Source: Homarus americanus (taxonomy: Eukaryota; Arthropoda; Malacostraca; Decapoda; Nephropidae). Taken from it: a DNA stretch of 64,000 nucleotides. The notes beneath the pieces were generated by a model. That model was not told the origin of the DNA, made no database searches, and saw only the letters and a program-made list of their open reading frames with translations. The translations under genes and the position numbers were made by a program. The first letter of the stretch is position 1. Each line of letters starts with the position of its first letter. This document shows positions 48,194 through 61,702 of the stretch, one piece after another. The DNA lies in contig NW_024725489.1 of NCBI RefSeq assembly GCF_018991925.1, forward strand, positions 3,951,738-4,015,737. The letters are read 5' to 3'.

Positions 48194-48431
48194 GTCTCAC
48201 GTCTGGGATGGTTTGACAGATTCCTTTATCAACGTGAAGTACTGTACATATGAGGGGATGTTGGTGTACTGAGCCTCGTGTGTGTTGACATGGTGAGTCC
48301 CCGGAGAATAAAACAATGATTTATTTACCTTTACATCGCTGTCGGTGGAAACATTGTAGTTTTGTTTCCTGTTTCGGTTATGTTTTATATTTTCTGTCAG
48401 ACAGCAGCACTAAGTTTACCTAAGATCCTCT

Positions 48432-48478
<47 letters not shown>

Positions 48479-48534
48479 AGAGATAATTAGTGTGGTGGAA
48501 GCGATTAACCTGACGAGTCTACAGATCAATAGGT

Positions 48535-48617
<83 letters not shown>

Positions 48618-51600
48618 ATTGTAGTCCTCATAATAACACTTGGCAGCTACACTATACAGTAAACCTCCGCCATTAAGAAATAAGTATTGTACGTGGTGTT
48701 GCCAGTACGTCTTAGCACACGTGTATCAGCCTGTGTTGGCGGGGGGGGAGGACCTTCGTTTGCGGGGCCCCAAGAGTAGGAGATGCCTTAGACGCTAGAC
48801 ACTTTCTCTCACTTGGGATACTCAGTCGTGAAGGCACCCGTCAAAAGCTCCAGTTGTAAGCACAAAAAAGGAAGTGGAATATATTTTCCTATACAAGTTT
48901 TTAAGAGCGGAGATAGGGTGGATTTTCTTACAGTTCCCATTTTTTTTAATCGACCACCGGCTCACGTGACCGATTCAACTATCACCTGGCCCGATTCACA
49001 TTATTCCTGAAGGGTTATGTTCATTTCTTAAGTAATGTAATAATTAACTTGAGGTTACTTAATCACTCGACACATTTATGCCGTTTGTCTGATGGTTCAA
49101 CTTACGGCAGGTAGATCCTGAAGCACGGGGCCTGTGAGCCAGTCTCTTACATTGTTTTACTTTTAGTCGTGTAATGAAACCTTGAGAGCCACCTCGTTTC
49201 GTGCTGGTCACGCCGCGCGCCACCTCAGCCAAAAGCACACCTCGCGAACCGTAGTTTTAAGAATATATAAATCTTTAAGTGAAATGTGGCACAAATTTTG
49301 TAGGCTTGCAAAACTTATAAATAAGGTTTTTATGCGTATTATTTGTATGTTTATACATAATTTTAAAATGTTTTTTATTGGACTTATAAACATGTTTTGT
49401 GATCTCATTGCAAAAAAAAATATGCAGATTTATTTTACGTATAATAAATTTGTATTTTGGGTGAAATATTTAATATGGCAAGGAAGTACGAGTATGTTAG
49501 GTAACTGGCCCGGATGTTCATAGGTTACTGTACTAAGTTTGGTTTTAGTATAACAATACTGTATATCTAAGTGGTTGACTTTGGCTCAGCTACAAAAATA
49601 TAGTTCATTCTGGTATAAATATTACAGTGACTTGCGAAAGTATATGTATTTTCCTATCTAGTTATAGGAAGAAAAATCAACGTGGACCACAATGGTTAAG
49701 AGTGTAGACCAGACAACACAACACCTCCAAGGTCACGGTTGTCGTACAGTACTGTGATCACTGTGCCACACATTTTAACTAAACGAAAACTCAGTTCGCA
49801 TACATAAATGATGCCATATAATACTAATGTTAATAATAGAGGGTAGTAGTGTACGGTTTAATTCTCAGAAGTGGATTCATTTACCATTGGATCTTAAATT
49901 ACAATGTTCATGACAATATAACACGAGTTAACATTGTACAAACTGGTCATCACTTAAGACCTTGCATAATGCGTAAGAATACAAACATTTATAGTATGTG
50001 TTTCCTTTTGGAGTAATATCCTTGGTGTGAGAGATGTGTGAGAGTGGATGATGTGAGGAGGTCTTATGTAAACTTGTGAGTTGCTCGCTGCACAGTGTCC
50101 TCAGGTTATAAACACACCTGTTCCTGAACGATCTAGTACCCGCTTAATCCACAGTTTTTGGGTCGCCCTGGTTATATTTGTATACTTGTGTCATGTTATA
50201 GACGTGTACAATAACACTACAATACCTCTTGGCAGTTGGACATAAAGTAGTAGGTAAGTTAGGTGGCCGGGCCGGTGGGGTGGGTACCGCGCCACCTCCC
50301 CCCGGCCAGAGTTGAGCGCCTCACCACGACGCTCCTGTTCCCACCTGCAGTAGTTGCGTAGATGTTTAAGAAGTCCCTTGATGTTTAAGTTTACGGTATC
50401 TTGAGGAAGTTACACGCCCTAAACTGGTGATGTAGTCAACGTATTCTGTACATCACTGTATTCTGCACCACGTCCGCTCTGACTCAGACTTGCAGGTGGA
50501 ATTTTAAAGAATGGATCAAGGACGCCTGTGATGTATTCCTTGTACTTTTATCTGCATGTAACAGCCCACGTGGGGAAAAAATACCGTGATGGGCAATAAA
50601 TGATAAATCACAGTAGAGTACATCTGTTTGGGAGGTGTAACATCGTCGAGGTAGTGGACACCAAGGGGCAGTAAACACCGTGTAGAGTTTTGTATCGTCT
50701 AGCTTTTACTACCTTACAACCTGTATTGTACCACACCTAGGTTGTAGTGAGGGTTTTTTTTAGATTTAGGCTATTTCACAGGCCTAGATATATATTGATA
50801 TATAATATAAAAAGCCAGGTGCGTATTATTTTACCTAATAAAGATAAAAAAGAGTTAGTGTTTTATTCCCTTAAGTATTAGTGACCTTTGTGGAGTACCT
50901 GAGGAGACCACCTCCTCCCTCGTCCTTCTCACTACAATAATTAACAAAAATATCCCCAAAACAAATTAATGACCACGAGAAAGATCAGTAATAAACAGTT
51001 AGTCCTTACACCTAATAACTTACTAAATGTTTCCTAATGATGGAAAATGGTCTTGTTCACAGCATATCCTCTATAATATAAAACTGAATATTAAGTTTGG
51101 ATTAAGCCCATTAAATACCGTACTTGTGTATAAAAAAAGGTATGGTAAAATTACATGTAGTTTTGTGTCAAGGAAGTGGTCAATATTTACAACACACACG
51201 TCACACCATCAAAAACAGATGAGGTGTGACCCCCGCCACAGCCACAGTGATAAACATGTTATTATGTCTCGTCTTGTGGCGGAGGTCTGGTAGTATTGAT
51301 TATCTCGCCGTGTTTGTTGTCAGCTCAGTGTATCATGTTGTCACCCACCAAGTGTTGAGTAACCAAGCCAAGAACAGGTACACTGTCAGGGCTGCAGGAA
51401 ACATACACCCCCCTTATTCAACCTAACCGAGGCTCTGAAAGACTGAGACCCAATGAGACTGGACTCCAAACCTACAGTGATTAGATTAGGTGCCATTTGA
51501 CCAGTCATTTCTCAGTCTCTGGAATTACACGTTAATGATAAGATGGCGTGTTCTGGGGAAGATAAAACAGACGGACACATCAGAAAATAATACTTAAAAA

Positions 51601-51662
51601 TACTTCATGTGTGTATGTGAAATTTTTTTACACAAACATGTTGAATGACTTACGGTAGGCCG

Positions 51663-52170
51663 CTTGACGTGAGTGTTGTGGTCCGCCAGACGTGAGTGTT
51701 GTGGACCGCTAGAGGTGAGTGTTGTGGGCTGCTAGAGGTGAGTGTTGTGGACCGTCAGACGTGAGTGTTGTGGACCGCTAGACGTGAGTGTTGTGGACCG
51801 CTAGAGGTGAGTGTTGTGGACCGCTAGAGATGAGTGTTGTGGACCGCCAGACGTGAGTGTTGTGGGCTGCTAGAGGTGAGTGTTGTGGACCGCTAGAGGT
51901 GAGTGTTGTGGACCGCCAGACGTGAGTGTTGTGGGCTGCTAGAGGTGAGTGTTGTGAGTGTTGTGGACCGCTAGACGTGAGTGTTGTGGACCGCTAGAGG
52001 TGAGTGTTGTGGACCGCTAGAGGTGAGTGTTGTGGACCGCCAGACGTGAGTGTTGTGGGCTGCTAGAGGTGAGTGTTGTGGACCGCTAGAGGTGAGTGTT
52101 GTGGACCGCCAGACATGAGTGTTGTGGACCGCCAGACATGAGTGTTGTGGACCGCCAGACGTGAGTGTCG
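51663..52170. repeat. 23-nt minisatellite (ggtgagtgttgtggaccgctaga)
   Basis: About 22 tandem copies alternate 'gaccgctagag', 'gaccgccagac' and 'ggctgctagag' variants, with a higher-order pattern in places. 'GGTGAGT' in each unit resembles a 5' splice site, but no exon context is present. Confidence 0.93.
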
Positions 52171-52899
52171 TGTGGGTGAAGGCGGCAGACACAATACGAC
52201 AAGTGGTCATGGCGGTGTTCGAACAATAATTTTCTCTATATATTTTTTTTGTTTTTGCATTATTTATCTTACTTAATAAATCCTTCAGAGGAATACTATA
52301 TCAGTTGAGCTGGAAGATGAAAGTCCACCTTGTTTATTTGTTTACTCTCAGCCATAAATGACAGTAAACAAGACGAACCAACCAAACAGAACTTTACCAA
52401 CCTTACGTAATTTAACTCAAGTTTATGATGTGGTCCGGTTAAGATTGTTCCGGGTGGTTCATCTGTCTGCTCCAAGATATAAACATGTTTTCCCTCACTC
52501 AGTTGAAGTATGGCTCAGGGTAAGCAATAATAAAACAATCGAGGGTGTAAATTTTCGTTAACGATTATCAAAACTTCTCAACACTATTTTATTACGTACA
52601 GTAGGCGTCGGTGAAGCTATTTCAGGGGTTACTAATATTAACAATTACTGAATAGAGTTGTATTGTAGAGCACTGAGACACAAATACAGTTAGAAACAAA
52701 CAGACAGACAGACGCGAGGACTTCATTATTGCTGCTGAGGACATTAATAAAACTGCCTGACGAACTTATCTACAATATCAGAGTTTAATCATTAAGGCAG
52801 AGTTAGTTAAGAGCGCCGGGCCTCTTGTTATGACGGAAGCTGTACAACTACGTGACGCCTCAGTAAACTTGTTCCCCGCACATGTTGTATATATTGTGT

Positions 52900-55243
52900 G
52901 AAGCACCAGTGAATCACCCTGATGAGTCGGTTGTGTGAAGCATCAGTGAATCACCCTGATGAGTCGGTTGTGTGAAGCACCAGTGAATCACCCTGATGAG
53001 TCGGTTGTGTGAAGCACCAGTGAATCACCCTGATGAGTCGGTTGTGTGAGGCACCAGTGAATCACCCTGATGAGTCGGTTGTGAAGCACCAGTGAATCAC
53101 CCTGATGAGTCGGTTGTGTGAAGCACCAGTGAATCACCCTGATGAGTCGGTTGTGGGAGGCACCAGTGAATCACCCTGATGAGTCGGTTGTGTGAAGCAC
53201 CAGTGAATCACCCTGATGAGTCGGTTGGTGGAGGCACCAGTGAATCACCCTGATGAGTCGGTTGTGTGAAGCACCAGTGAATCACCCTGATGAGTCGGTT
53301 GTGTGAAGCACCAGTGAATCACCCTGATCAGTCGGTTGTGTGAGGCACCAGTCACTCACCCTGATGAGTCGGTTGTGTGAAGCACCAGTGAATCACTGAT
53401 GAGTCGGTTGTGTGAGGCATCATTGACTCACCCTGATGAGTCGGTGGTGTGAGGCACCAGTGACTCACCCTGATGAGTCGATTGCGTGAAGCACCAGTGA
53501 ATCACTCTGATGAGTCGGTTGTGTGGAGGCATCATTGACTCACCCTGATGAGTCGGTGGTGGAGGCACCAGTGAGTCGGTTGTATGAGGCATCAATGACT
53601 CACCCTGATGAGTCGGTGGTGTGTGAGGCACCAGTGAGTCGCCCTGATGAGTCGGTTGTGTGAGGCACCAGTGACTCGACCTGATGAGTCGGTTGTGGGA
53701 GGCACCAATGACTCACCCTGATGAGTCGGTTGTGTGAGGGCAACTACGACCACCCTGATGAGTCGTTTGTGTGAGGCACCAGTGACTCGCCCTGATGAGT
53801 CGGTTGTGGAGGCACCAGTGACTCACCCTGATGACTTGGTTGTGTGAGGCACCAATGACTCACCCTGATGGGTCGGTTGTGTGAGGCACCAGTGACTCAC
53901 CCTGATGAGTCGGTTGTGTGAGGCACCAATGACTCACCCTGATGAGTCGGTTGTGTGAGGCACCAATGACTCACCCTGATGACTTGGTTGTGTGAGGGCA
54001 CCAATGACTCACCCTGATGAGTCGGTTGTGTGAGGCACCAATGACTCACCCTGATGACTTGGTTGTGTGAGGCACCAATGACTCACCCTGATGGGTCGGT
54101 TGTGTGAAGCACCAGTGAGTCGCCCCTGATGAGTCGGTTGTGTGCGGCACTAATGACTCACCCTGATGAGTCAGTTGTGTGAAGCACCAATGACTCGACA
54201 TGATGAGTCGGTTGTGTGAGGCACCAATGACTCGACATGATGAGTCGGTTGTGTGAGGCGCCAATGACTCGCCCTGATGAGTCGGTTGTGAAGCACCAAT
54301 GACTCGACATGATGAGTCGGTTGTGTGAGGCACCAATGACTCGCCCTGATGAGTCGGTTGTGTGAAGCACCAGTGACTCGACCTGATGAGTCGGTTGTAT
54401 GAGGAACCAGTGACTCACCCTGATGAGTCGGTTGTGTGAGGCACCAGTGAGTTGCCCTGATTAGTCGGTTGTGTGAGGCATCATTGACTCACCCTGATGA
54501 GTCGGTTGTGCGAGGCACCAGACTCACCCTGATGAGTCGGTTGTGTGAGGCATCAATGACTCACCCTGATGAGTCGGTTGTGGAGGCACCAGTGACTCAC
54601 CCTGTTGAGTCGGTTGTGTGAGGCACCAATGACTACCCTGATGAGTCGGTTGTGAGGGCATCATTGACTCACCCTGATGAGTCGTTTAGTGGGCATCAAT
54701 GACTCACCCTGATGAGTCGGTTGGGCATCAATGACTCGACCCTGATGAGTCGGTTGTGTGAGGCATCATTGACTCACCCTGGTGGGTCGGTTGTGTGGGG
54801 TAATCTCTGATGAGTCGGTTGTGTGGGGCATCAATGACTCACCCTGATGAGTCGGTTGTGTGGGCATCAATGACTCACCTATGAGTCGGTTGTGGATCAA
54901 TGACTCACCCTGATGAGTCGGTTGTGTGGGGCATCAATGACTCACCCTGATGAGTCGGTTGTGTGGCATCAATGACTCACCCTGATGAGTCGGTTGTGGC
55001 ATCAATGACTCACCCTGATGAGTCGGTTGTGGGCATCAATGACTCACCCTGATGAGTCGGTTGTGTGGGGCATCAATGACTCACCCTGATGAGTCGGTTG
55101 GTATCAATGACTCACCCTGATGAGTCGGTTGTGTGGGGCATCAATGACTCACCCTGATGAGTCGGTTGTGGGGCATCAATGACTCACCCTGATGAGTCGG
55201 TTGTGTGGTATCAATGACTCACCCTGATGAGTCGGTTGTGTGA
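52900..55243. repeat. 37-nt minisatellite, 2.3 kb, rich in TGACTCA
   Basis: Some 60-65 units of the form 'gtgtgaagcaccagtgaatc' plus 'accctgatgagtcggtt'. Left units carry 'tgaatcacc', while middle and right units carry 'tgactcacc', creating the AP-1-type heptamer TGACTCA in most later units. Right-hand units are also shortened ('ggcatcaatgactcaccc'). Each later unit contains GACTCA...TGAGTC inverted arms. Confidence 0.95.
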
Positions 55244-55547
55244 CGAACTGTTGAGAGACTGTAAATTATTTATGACATTGGTGTGGTTGTTAAACACTGG
55301 GCCAGGTTGTGAGTGATTGGAACACGCACTACTGTAGACAAGGTGAGACTATTTTACAACTGACCGTTACGGGTGGAAAATCTCTTGATCACTGGGGGTA
55401 ATTTTGGGACCACACGAAGATCTACGAAAAATAAACTATTGATAAAATTATATTTGATGACAAAATAAGAACTCTTGGACTTGTAATTTGTTTGTGTACG
55501 GTAGTTATATCGATTGTAATTGCTCTCTCTCTCCCTCTCTCTCTTAG

Positions 55548-55933
55548 ATTTTTTTTATTATTATTTATTGGGCACCCCCCACATCCTTGTGTAAGGTGAA
55601 GCGCAGAAGCGTTTACAGCGCCCAACAGGGAAGCATGCTAAGTCTATGCTTGCCTTTATGTCTCATGAGTTAAGGGCGTAGAAGTCTGAAGAGTCAAGGG
55701 CATAGAAGTCGAGAGTCAATGATAATGTCATCAAGTTATTGGAAGTCCCAACAACTTGTCCCTGAATACGAATTCGCAACTTTCGACTTACACCAGGTAC
55801 CTACTTTACTGCTAGGTGAACAGGGACTAATGGGGGCTAGGGAGTATGTCCAAAGAACTTCCACCGGCCCGGGAATCGAACCTTGACATCTCGATGGCGA
55901 AGGCAAGAGCGGTACCACTCTACCACCTTGGAC
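55548..55933 (-). mobile_element. tRNA-derived SINE
   Basis: On the minus strand the element starts at 55933 with a tRNA-like head: 'gtccaaggtggtagagtggt' holds an A-box-like sequence (+ strand 55915-55925), and 'ggttcgattcc' is a B-box (+ strand 55872-55882). The body includes 'taaagtaggtacctggtgta', typical of decapod tRNA SINEs. The 3' end is an AAT-repeat tail at about 55548-55570. It would be transcribed by RNA polymerase III and mobilised by a partner LINE. Confidence 0.85.
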
Positions 55934-56061
55934 TCATCCTCACCTGCTACCCTCTTGACCTTTCCACCCACCTGCTGCACACACACACGCACTCACCCTA
56001 GACTGCTGACACACACACACTCACTCACCCTAGACTGCTGACACACACACTTACTCATCCT

Positions 56062-56095
<34 letters not shown>

Positions 56096-56160
56096 ATGGG
56101 TCTCCAATAACGCTTCATCCCGGGACATCTTATCCACCGATGGTCAAGTGGATGAGGTCT

Positions 56161-56250
56161 TAACCTAACCTAACCTAACCATTAGGATCGGATCAAATTC
56201 CTTGTTTTCCTAAGAGGCCCTAATGTTAATGGTCAGGTCAGGTTAGGTTA
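56161..56250. repeat. 90-bp foldback repeat with TAACC arms
   Basis: The left arm 56161-56184 (taacctaacctaacctaacc + atta) and the right arm 56227-56250 are inverted complements of 24 nt with two mismatches, separated by 42 nt. Confidence 0.8.
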
Positions 56251-56695
56251 GGCCAGGCCAGATTGGGGATAAAAATTCCATGCATATGTTATCTACTGTC
56301 CCAGACTAGACTTTTCAAAGATCCATAAGTTAATTTTTTGTTGTTAATAATGATACGAGAACACTAACTGACTCACTTCATAATTATACTCGGTAAAGTG
56401 CCCACCAGTTAGCGAGGAACGTGTCCGAGGAGTGTCCCGGAACTGCTCGCATTCTTTTACCTCCTGTTAAGGGAAAGAATTTCGTGGAAGAATATTCAAT
56501 ATTTTTCATCTGTAAATGACGTCACGTTAACGCCTTAATTTACCGTGAAATCATCATTAAATTGTAATGTTATTTTAGACACCATATCCTTGTCTCGGAT
56601 ATGACCCTGTAAGGTCCGTGTTCACGTCTCCAGTTAGGTGTGAATTTTAACGTACGAATCCTTGAAAATCCTAGAGATGGCGATGACAGATTCGC

Positions 56696-56732
<37 letters not shown>

Positions 56733-57518
56733 TAATTATCGTAGGTAAGACCAAACTATTTATGTACAGTACATCATGACCCAAAATTATTCAGATGAGT
56801 TGAAGATTTTCCTGGGTGTTATTCTTGGAGTAGGCGAAGTGTCAGTGTTGCGTTACAAGATAGTGTAAAGTCAGGCTCGGGGATACTCAAAAATACTCGT
56901 ACGTGAAAAAAAAACACAACAACGAAAGCATTTAAGATAGAGTCGAGGGCGATTACTGTTTTGACCACCAACTTTTTTTCCCTGTAACATAAATGATATT
57001 GTGTTTTGTCGTCTCTCTCTCTCTTATGGGTAAAACTCAACGTAAGAAGCTTTGAGAATCTTACCCGTTTCTGTTTATCGTGTTGATTTGTTATATTCTG
57101 GTGTTGGATGGGAGGCGACACACGCGTGATAAAGGAGATGTGATTAGGAGAATACGGCAGACAAGTGTAGAAAGCGACATAATTATTGACACACACACAC
57201 ACACACATGCATTTCCTGGTAAAGAAATTTGTCTTGGTAAATCTAGAGATGACGGCAGGTTAAGTTAAGCAACAGGGATAAACCAAACAGGTATCCGGGG
57301 TCTTGTTGCAGTAGTGAGTGAATGAGTGACAGCGAATAAAAGGTGTGTGTGTGTGTGTGTGTGTGTGTTCTTGACTCCTGCCATAATCTGCTATATAACG
57401 GCAAAACAGTTAAGGATGAAAAACAAAAAATCTGAAATGTTTCTTTTTTTTTTTTTTTTTTGAGGAGGAGTGAGTGTTGGTGCAGGTGAGGGTCACGAGA
57501 AATATATAAACCAACGAT

Positions 57519-57558
<40 letters not shown>

Positions 57559-57769
57559 AATGAAGAGTTTGTTTCAAACCTGATATCATAAAGTGTAATG
57601 TCCCGGATTAAGACATTTCATTTGATATATTAGTACAGGTTATGTATGGTGTCTTGAACTTGATGGGAATATACTGTCAGTGTCCCTTGAAACTTGACAT
57701 AACTTGGCCATACTTAAAATTATATAACTTAGCCATACTTAACACTATCTAACTTGGCCATACTTAAAA

Positions 57770-57912
57770 TTATATAAGAACATAAGAACATAAGAATGGA
57801 GGAAACTGCAGCGGGCCTATTGGCCCATACTGGGCAGTCCCGTTTACACCCAACCCCTATTGCTCATATGAGCATCCAACCTATGTTTGAAGCAATTCAG
57901 CGTATTCGAGTT
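57770..57912 (-). mobile_element. 3' end fragment of a non-LTR element
   Basis: The + strand 'ataagaacataagaacataa...ggcctattggcccata' is the well-known 3' end of a decapod LINE, read on the minus strand. Just upstream on that strand, codons give LNCFKHRLDAHMS, the usual polymerase C-terminal tail. It interrupts a short 'acttggccatacttaaaa' minisatellite, which resumes at 57912, so it inserted into that repeat. Confidence 0.8.
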
Positions 57913-58617
57913 AAAACTATCTAACTTGGCCATACACACAAAATACTGGCAACAGCTGGGTTTTTTTTATTTCATTTCATTTTCCACTAGCGGGAGTCAG
58001 CAGAGAGAGTGTGTGTGTGTGTGTGTTAAGATGAGGGAGTTAGCCAGACGACCGTGATCCTTGTTACCCGCCACCGCTGCTCGCTCCCTTGGTCTTGCAC
58101 CAACCCTTTGTTCCTCCACTTTTCTCTGACCTCTTTTCATACCCCCACCACCACCTTCCTTCCCTCCTCCCTCTTTCTTCCCTCCTCCTCTACCCTCTAC
58201 TCTCCTCCCTCCCCCTCCCTCGTACAGACGGATAGGTCAGTGCACTGTCTAACTCACGGGAGACCCCTTGTGTCTCACTTCTTTATTTCACAATTCTCAT
58301 GAACGATTCTTTACTTACACAACTCTTATGAACATTTCTTACACAACTTATGAACTTTGAACACACACACATATTGACATTAAAGTGTTCTGATTAAATA
58401 TGTAGTGTAGGATATTTGTGTATCAATGATCAATATGAAGAACTTTTTAATAAATGCCAATATATCATTTCTAGCGTATGTTATGTCTGTTTAGAGGGTA
58501 AAACGCATTCATTATTGAGGAAAAAAAATTAAATTCTTTGGCGTAAAAAGTGAAAGTTTTTGTAGAGGCGTAAAATACATTAGTTTTGGGCGTAAAATGT
58601 TGTTGGCGTTACTATAG

Positions 58618-58836
58618 TGTTGGGGAGTCAGTTGTATTAGTACCCCGGGTTCGTGGTTGGGGAGTCAGTTGTATTAGTACCCCGGGTTCGTGGTTGGGAG
58701 TCAGTTGTATTAGTACCCCGGGTTCGTGGTTGGAGTCAGTTGTATTAGTACGGGTCGTGGTTGGGGAGTCAGTTGTATTAGTACCCCGGGTTCGTGGTTG
58801 GGGAGTCAGTTGTATTAGTACCCCGGGTTCGTGGTT
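58618..58836. repeat. 37-nt minisatellite (six copies)
   Basis: The unit is 'ggggagtcagttgtattagt' plus 'accccgggttcgtggtt'. One unit is truncated at 58745. Confidence 0.92.
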
Positions 58837-59104
58837 CGTATCCGGATTCACACAGATTTCGACGTAGCTGAGAATACGAGAACACATCTAATCACTGTTG
58901 ACTGTTGAGTCCTGATGCAGTTTTGGCGCCATTTTAAGTCCCATTTTTGGCTCATCTGTTTTGGAGGGAAATGACAGGTTATCATCACTTCCCTGGCTGG
59001 CGTGTTGTCGTCGCTGTCGTCGTTTTTACGTGGTTAATGTTTTTTTTTTTTGCGTGTAGTTCAGTCGTGTTAAAGATGCGAGTGTTTGTATCCGCTCCTG
59101 GTGT

Positions 59105-59580
59105 TAACATAAACATAAAAACATAAGAAAATATGGAGTCTGCAATAGGCCGGTTGGCCTGTGCATGGCAGCTCCTATCGAGAGTTACTACCACTCTCTA
59201 TCGTCCATAAATCTGTCTAGCCTCCTTTTAAAACTTTCCAGCGTCCCAGCACTTCCTACAAAGTTGCTAAGCTTGTTCCACTCACATACCACCCTATTTG
59301 TGAACCAGTTCCTTCCTATCTCCCTCCTAAACCCAAACTTATCCAACTTAAATCCATTGCTACGAGTCCTATCCTGCTCGGATATTATAAGAACTTTATC
59401 TATATCTCCTTTATTTATTCCTTTCACCCACTTAAATACTTCTATCATATCTCCCCGCACTCTTCGTCTTTCTAGGGAATGCAAGTTTAGTTTCTTTAAT
59501 CTATCTTGATAGGAAGGTTCTAAGTCCCGGAATCATTTTCGTCATTCTTCGCTGCACCGACTCCATTGGGGTGTAGTAGG
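59105..59580 (-). mobile_element. Non-LTR reverse-transcriptase C-terminal fragment
   Basis: The minus-strand frame 59484-59188 encodes 98 residues typical of the 3' end of decapod LINEs: ERRRVRGDMIEVFKWVKGI, a region with FRREIGRNWFTNRV, and the C-terminal SFKRRLDRFMD. The upstream continuation (ESVQRRMTKMIPGLR, 59580-59530) is joined only through a one-base frameshift near 59520. The 3' end on that strand carries the 'ttatgtttttatgtttatgtt' tail at about 59105. It is the same family as the 57770 fragment, 5' truncated and inactive. Confidence 0.87.
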
Positions 59581-59654
59581 GGAGGTGAGGCTGCTAGGAA
59601 CCTTGAGAATCCTCGCTCCTGTGTTGTTCTGTTGAGCTTAAAATAAAGTACTTA

Positions 59655-60075
59655 CGTCACAACTACCATCCCTACCACCACCACCACCACCACTATACAT
59701 CTCGCCACTACCACTACGCCTACCACCACCATCACCACCACTATACAACCCTCGCCACTACCACTACGCCTACCACCACCATCACCACCACTATCCTCGC
59801 CACTACCTCACCTACGCCTACCACCACCATCAGCAACACCACTACTGCCATCACCACACTACCACCACCACACTACCATCACCACTACCATCACCAACCA
59901 CCACTACCATCACCACCCAACACTACCACCACCAACCACCATCACCACAAGAACAGTTACAACACACACTACCACCACCACACCACCATCACCACTACCA
60001 TCACCAACCACCACTACCATCACCACCCAACACTACCACCACCAACCACCATCACCACAAGGACAGTTACAACAC
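59655..60075. repeat. CCA/CAT triplet-rich minisatellite region
   Basis: Degenerate tandem repeats of 'accaccaccatcaccaccac' type include a directly repeated block of about 120 nt (59835-59950 versus 59960-60065, ending 'atcaccacaag(a/g)acagttacaaca'). Confidence 0.9.
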
Positions 60076-61670
60076 ATACTTAACAGAAGGTCAATCCGGC
60101 TATAATGAAGGGGTCAAGATCTCCCAAACCTCCACACAAAGAATATTCCTCGTAACTAAATCTTTAAGAACACACCTGACTTGTTGGTTTAAGATAAAAT
60201 ACAAATATTAACGTCGACATTATTCTGAGACTGGTTTAACTAGAGATAGATTCACTCCACTATTACTGCCCTCACAGACTTAAGGGCGAGAGTTTTCCTG
60301 CCTTCATTAACATCAGGTGTGAGTTAAAGGTATCTAGTTAAGGTAGAGTCTCAGTAACTTGGGTGTTTGTTTTTTTAAGCCTAACATAACTCAGTCAGTT
60401 AGGTGTACCTCTATCTCTTCAGTTACGTGGATCTCAACTCCAAGATTCTGGTGTCATAGTTAGTCATGTGATGCCATTTTAATCCCCGTGTAGTTGGATG
60501 CACACACACACACGCACACACAAACACACACGCACATAAACACACACACACACACTCATAAAAAGGTCTAAGTTTGTCTTGGGTATATTACCAAACAATA
60601 ATAATAAGAGTATGAAGTAATATTAGTTTTTCTCTTTTTTTTATTAGAGAGATAAATTAAAAACACCAAACACTGCTGCTGTTTAGTGTTTATTTCTTGT
60701 CTTGTTTTAATTGGAAGTTTAGTCATTGAAGTATCTGTTACAAATTGATTATATTCATTTACTTAAATATACCGTAAATATGTTTAAAACTACCGACTTG
60801 GAACTATCAGTCATCGTTTCCAGATTTATTGATTTTCGATTCAGAGACGGACGGCTCCCTCAGAGGCACCGTGTAGACCTGGCCTGGCCCTCACCAGGTG
60901 TTTTTCCTACACCGTGTAATCCTCGACACCTCAAAACATCCCGCGTCACGTGTCTTTCATCTCTGACAAAGGGCACGCCTCGGTGAATAGTTTTGACAAT
61001 AGTATTCTTGTGATCTCTTCCCGCCGCTCCCCACCAAACACTGTCCTCTTCCGCCCTCCCTCACGCGTTATCATGAGCCTCACTCCATCGTCTTAATGTC
61101 TAGTTTAACATTATTAGCCCACATGGCCTCTATGTTCCCCAGTCTACCATCCTCGCTGCATCGTTTACATACTATTATGCTGAGTTTATGGTGCGTGGTC
61201 CCTATAACTACCATTCTGGGGCCGCCATACTACCATTTTTAGCCCATGAACTGTACTCGTAAGTGGTCCTCCATACTACCATGATTGTTTCGCCACGCTA
61301 ACATTATTGTTACCATATTTACCCCGTGTACTTTACCAGTTCCCGTATACTATCGCTACTAGTCTGTTTAGCTTAGCTCGTGTACTGCTACTGGTCCTTC
61401 AAACTATACCATGATTGTTCCTCTAAGTTACCATTTTAATATTTTTACTAACGTGTACTGTGTTCGTCATGCTTGGTGCCTCTACTGTGTGTGTGGTGAG
61501 TCATCGTGGTGGTGGTGTGGTGACCTACTTCACCTACCTGGTACACCCTTTGTCTTACCTTTCACCCCCCATCTTCCCCCCCTTCTCATCACCACTACCC
61601 CCCCCACTGTGCCCACTTCACTCTGTCTCTGCCCTATTTCACTGACCCTCCTCTCCACACACTCCCCATA

Positions 61671-61702
<32 letters not shown>

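Noticed and set aside
49182..49523. 113-codon + strand frame
   Set aside because: AT-rich, no splice context or recognisable motif; likely chance.
52900..55243. CTGATGAG core in every unit suggested hammerhead ribozymes in tandem
   Set aside because: The conserved GAAA segment and a base-paired stem II closing with C before it are missing; the sequence after CTGATGA reads GTCGGTTGTGTGAAGC, which does not fold into the hammerhead core on either strand.
55860..55933. tRNA gene on the minus strand (A and B boxes)
   Set aside because: The tRNA-like head is fused to a SINE body with an AAT tail and does not fold as a complete cloverleaf, so it is called as a SINE.
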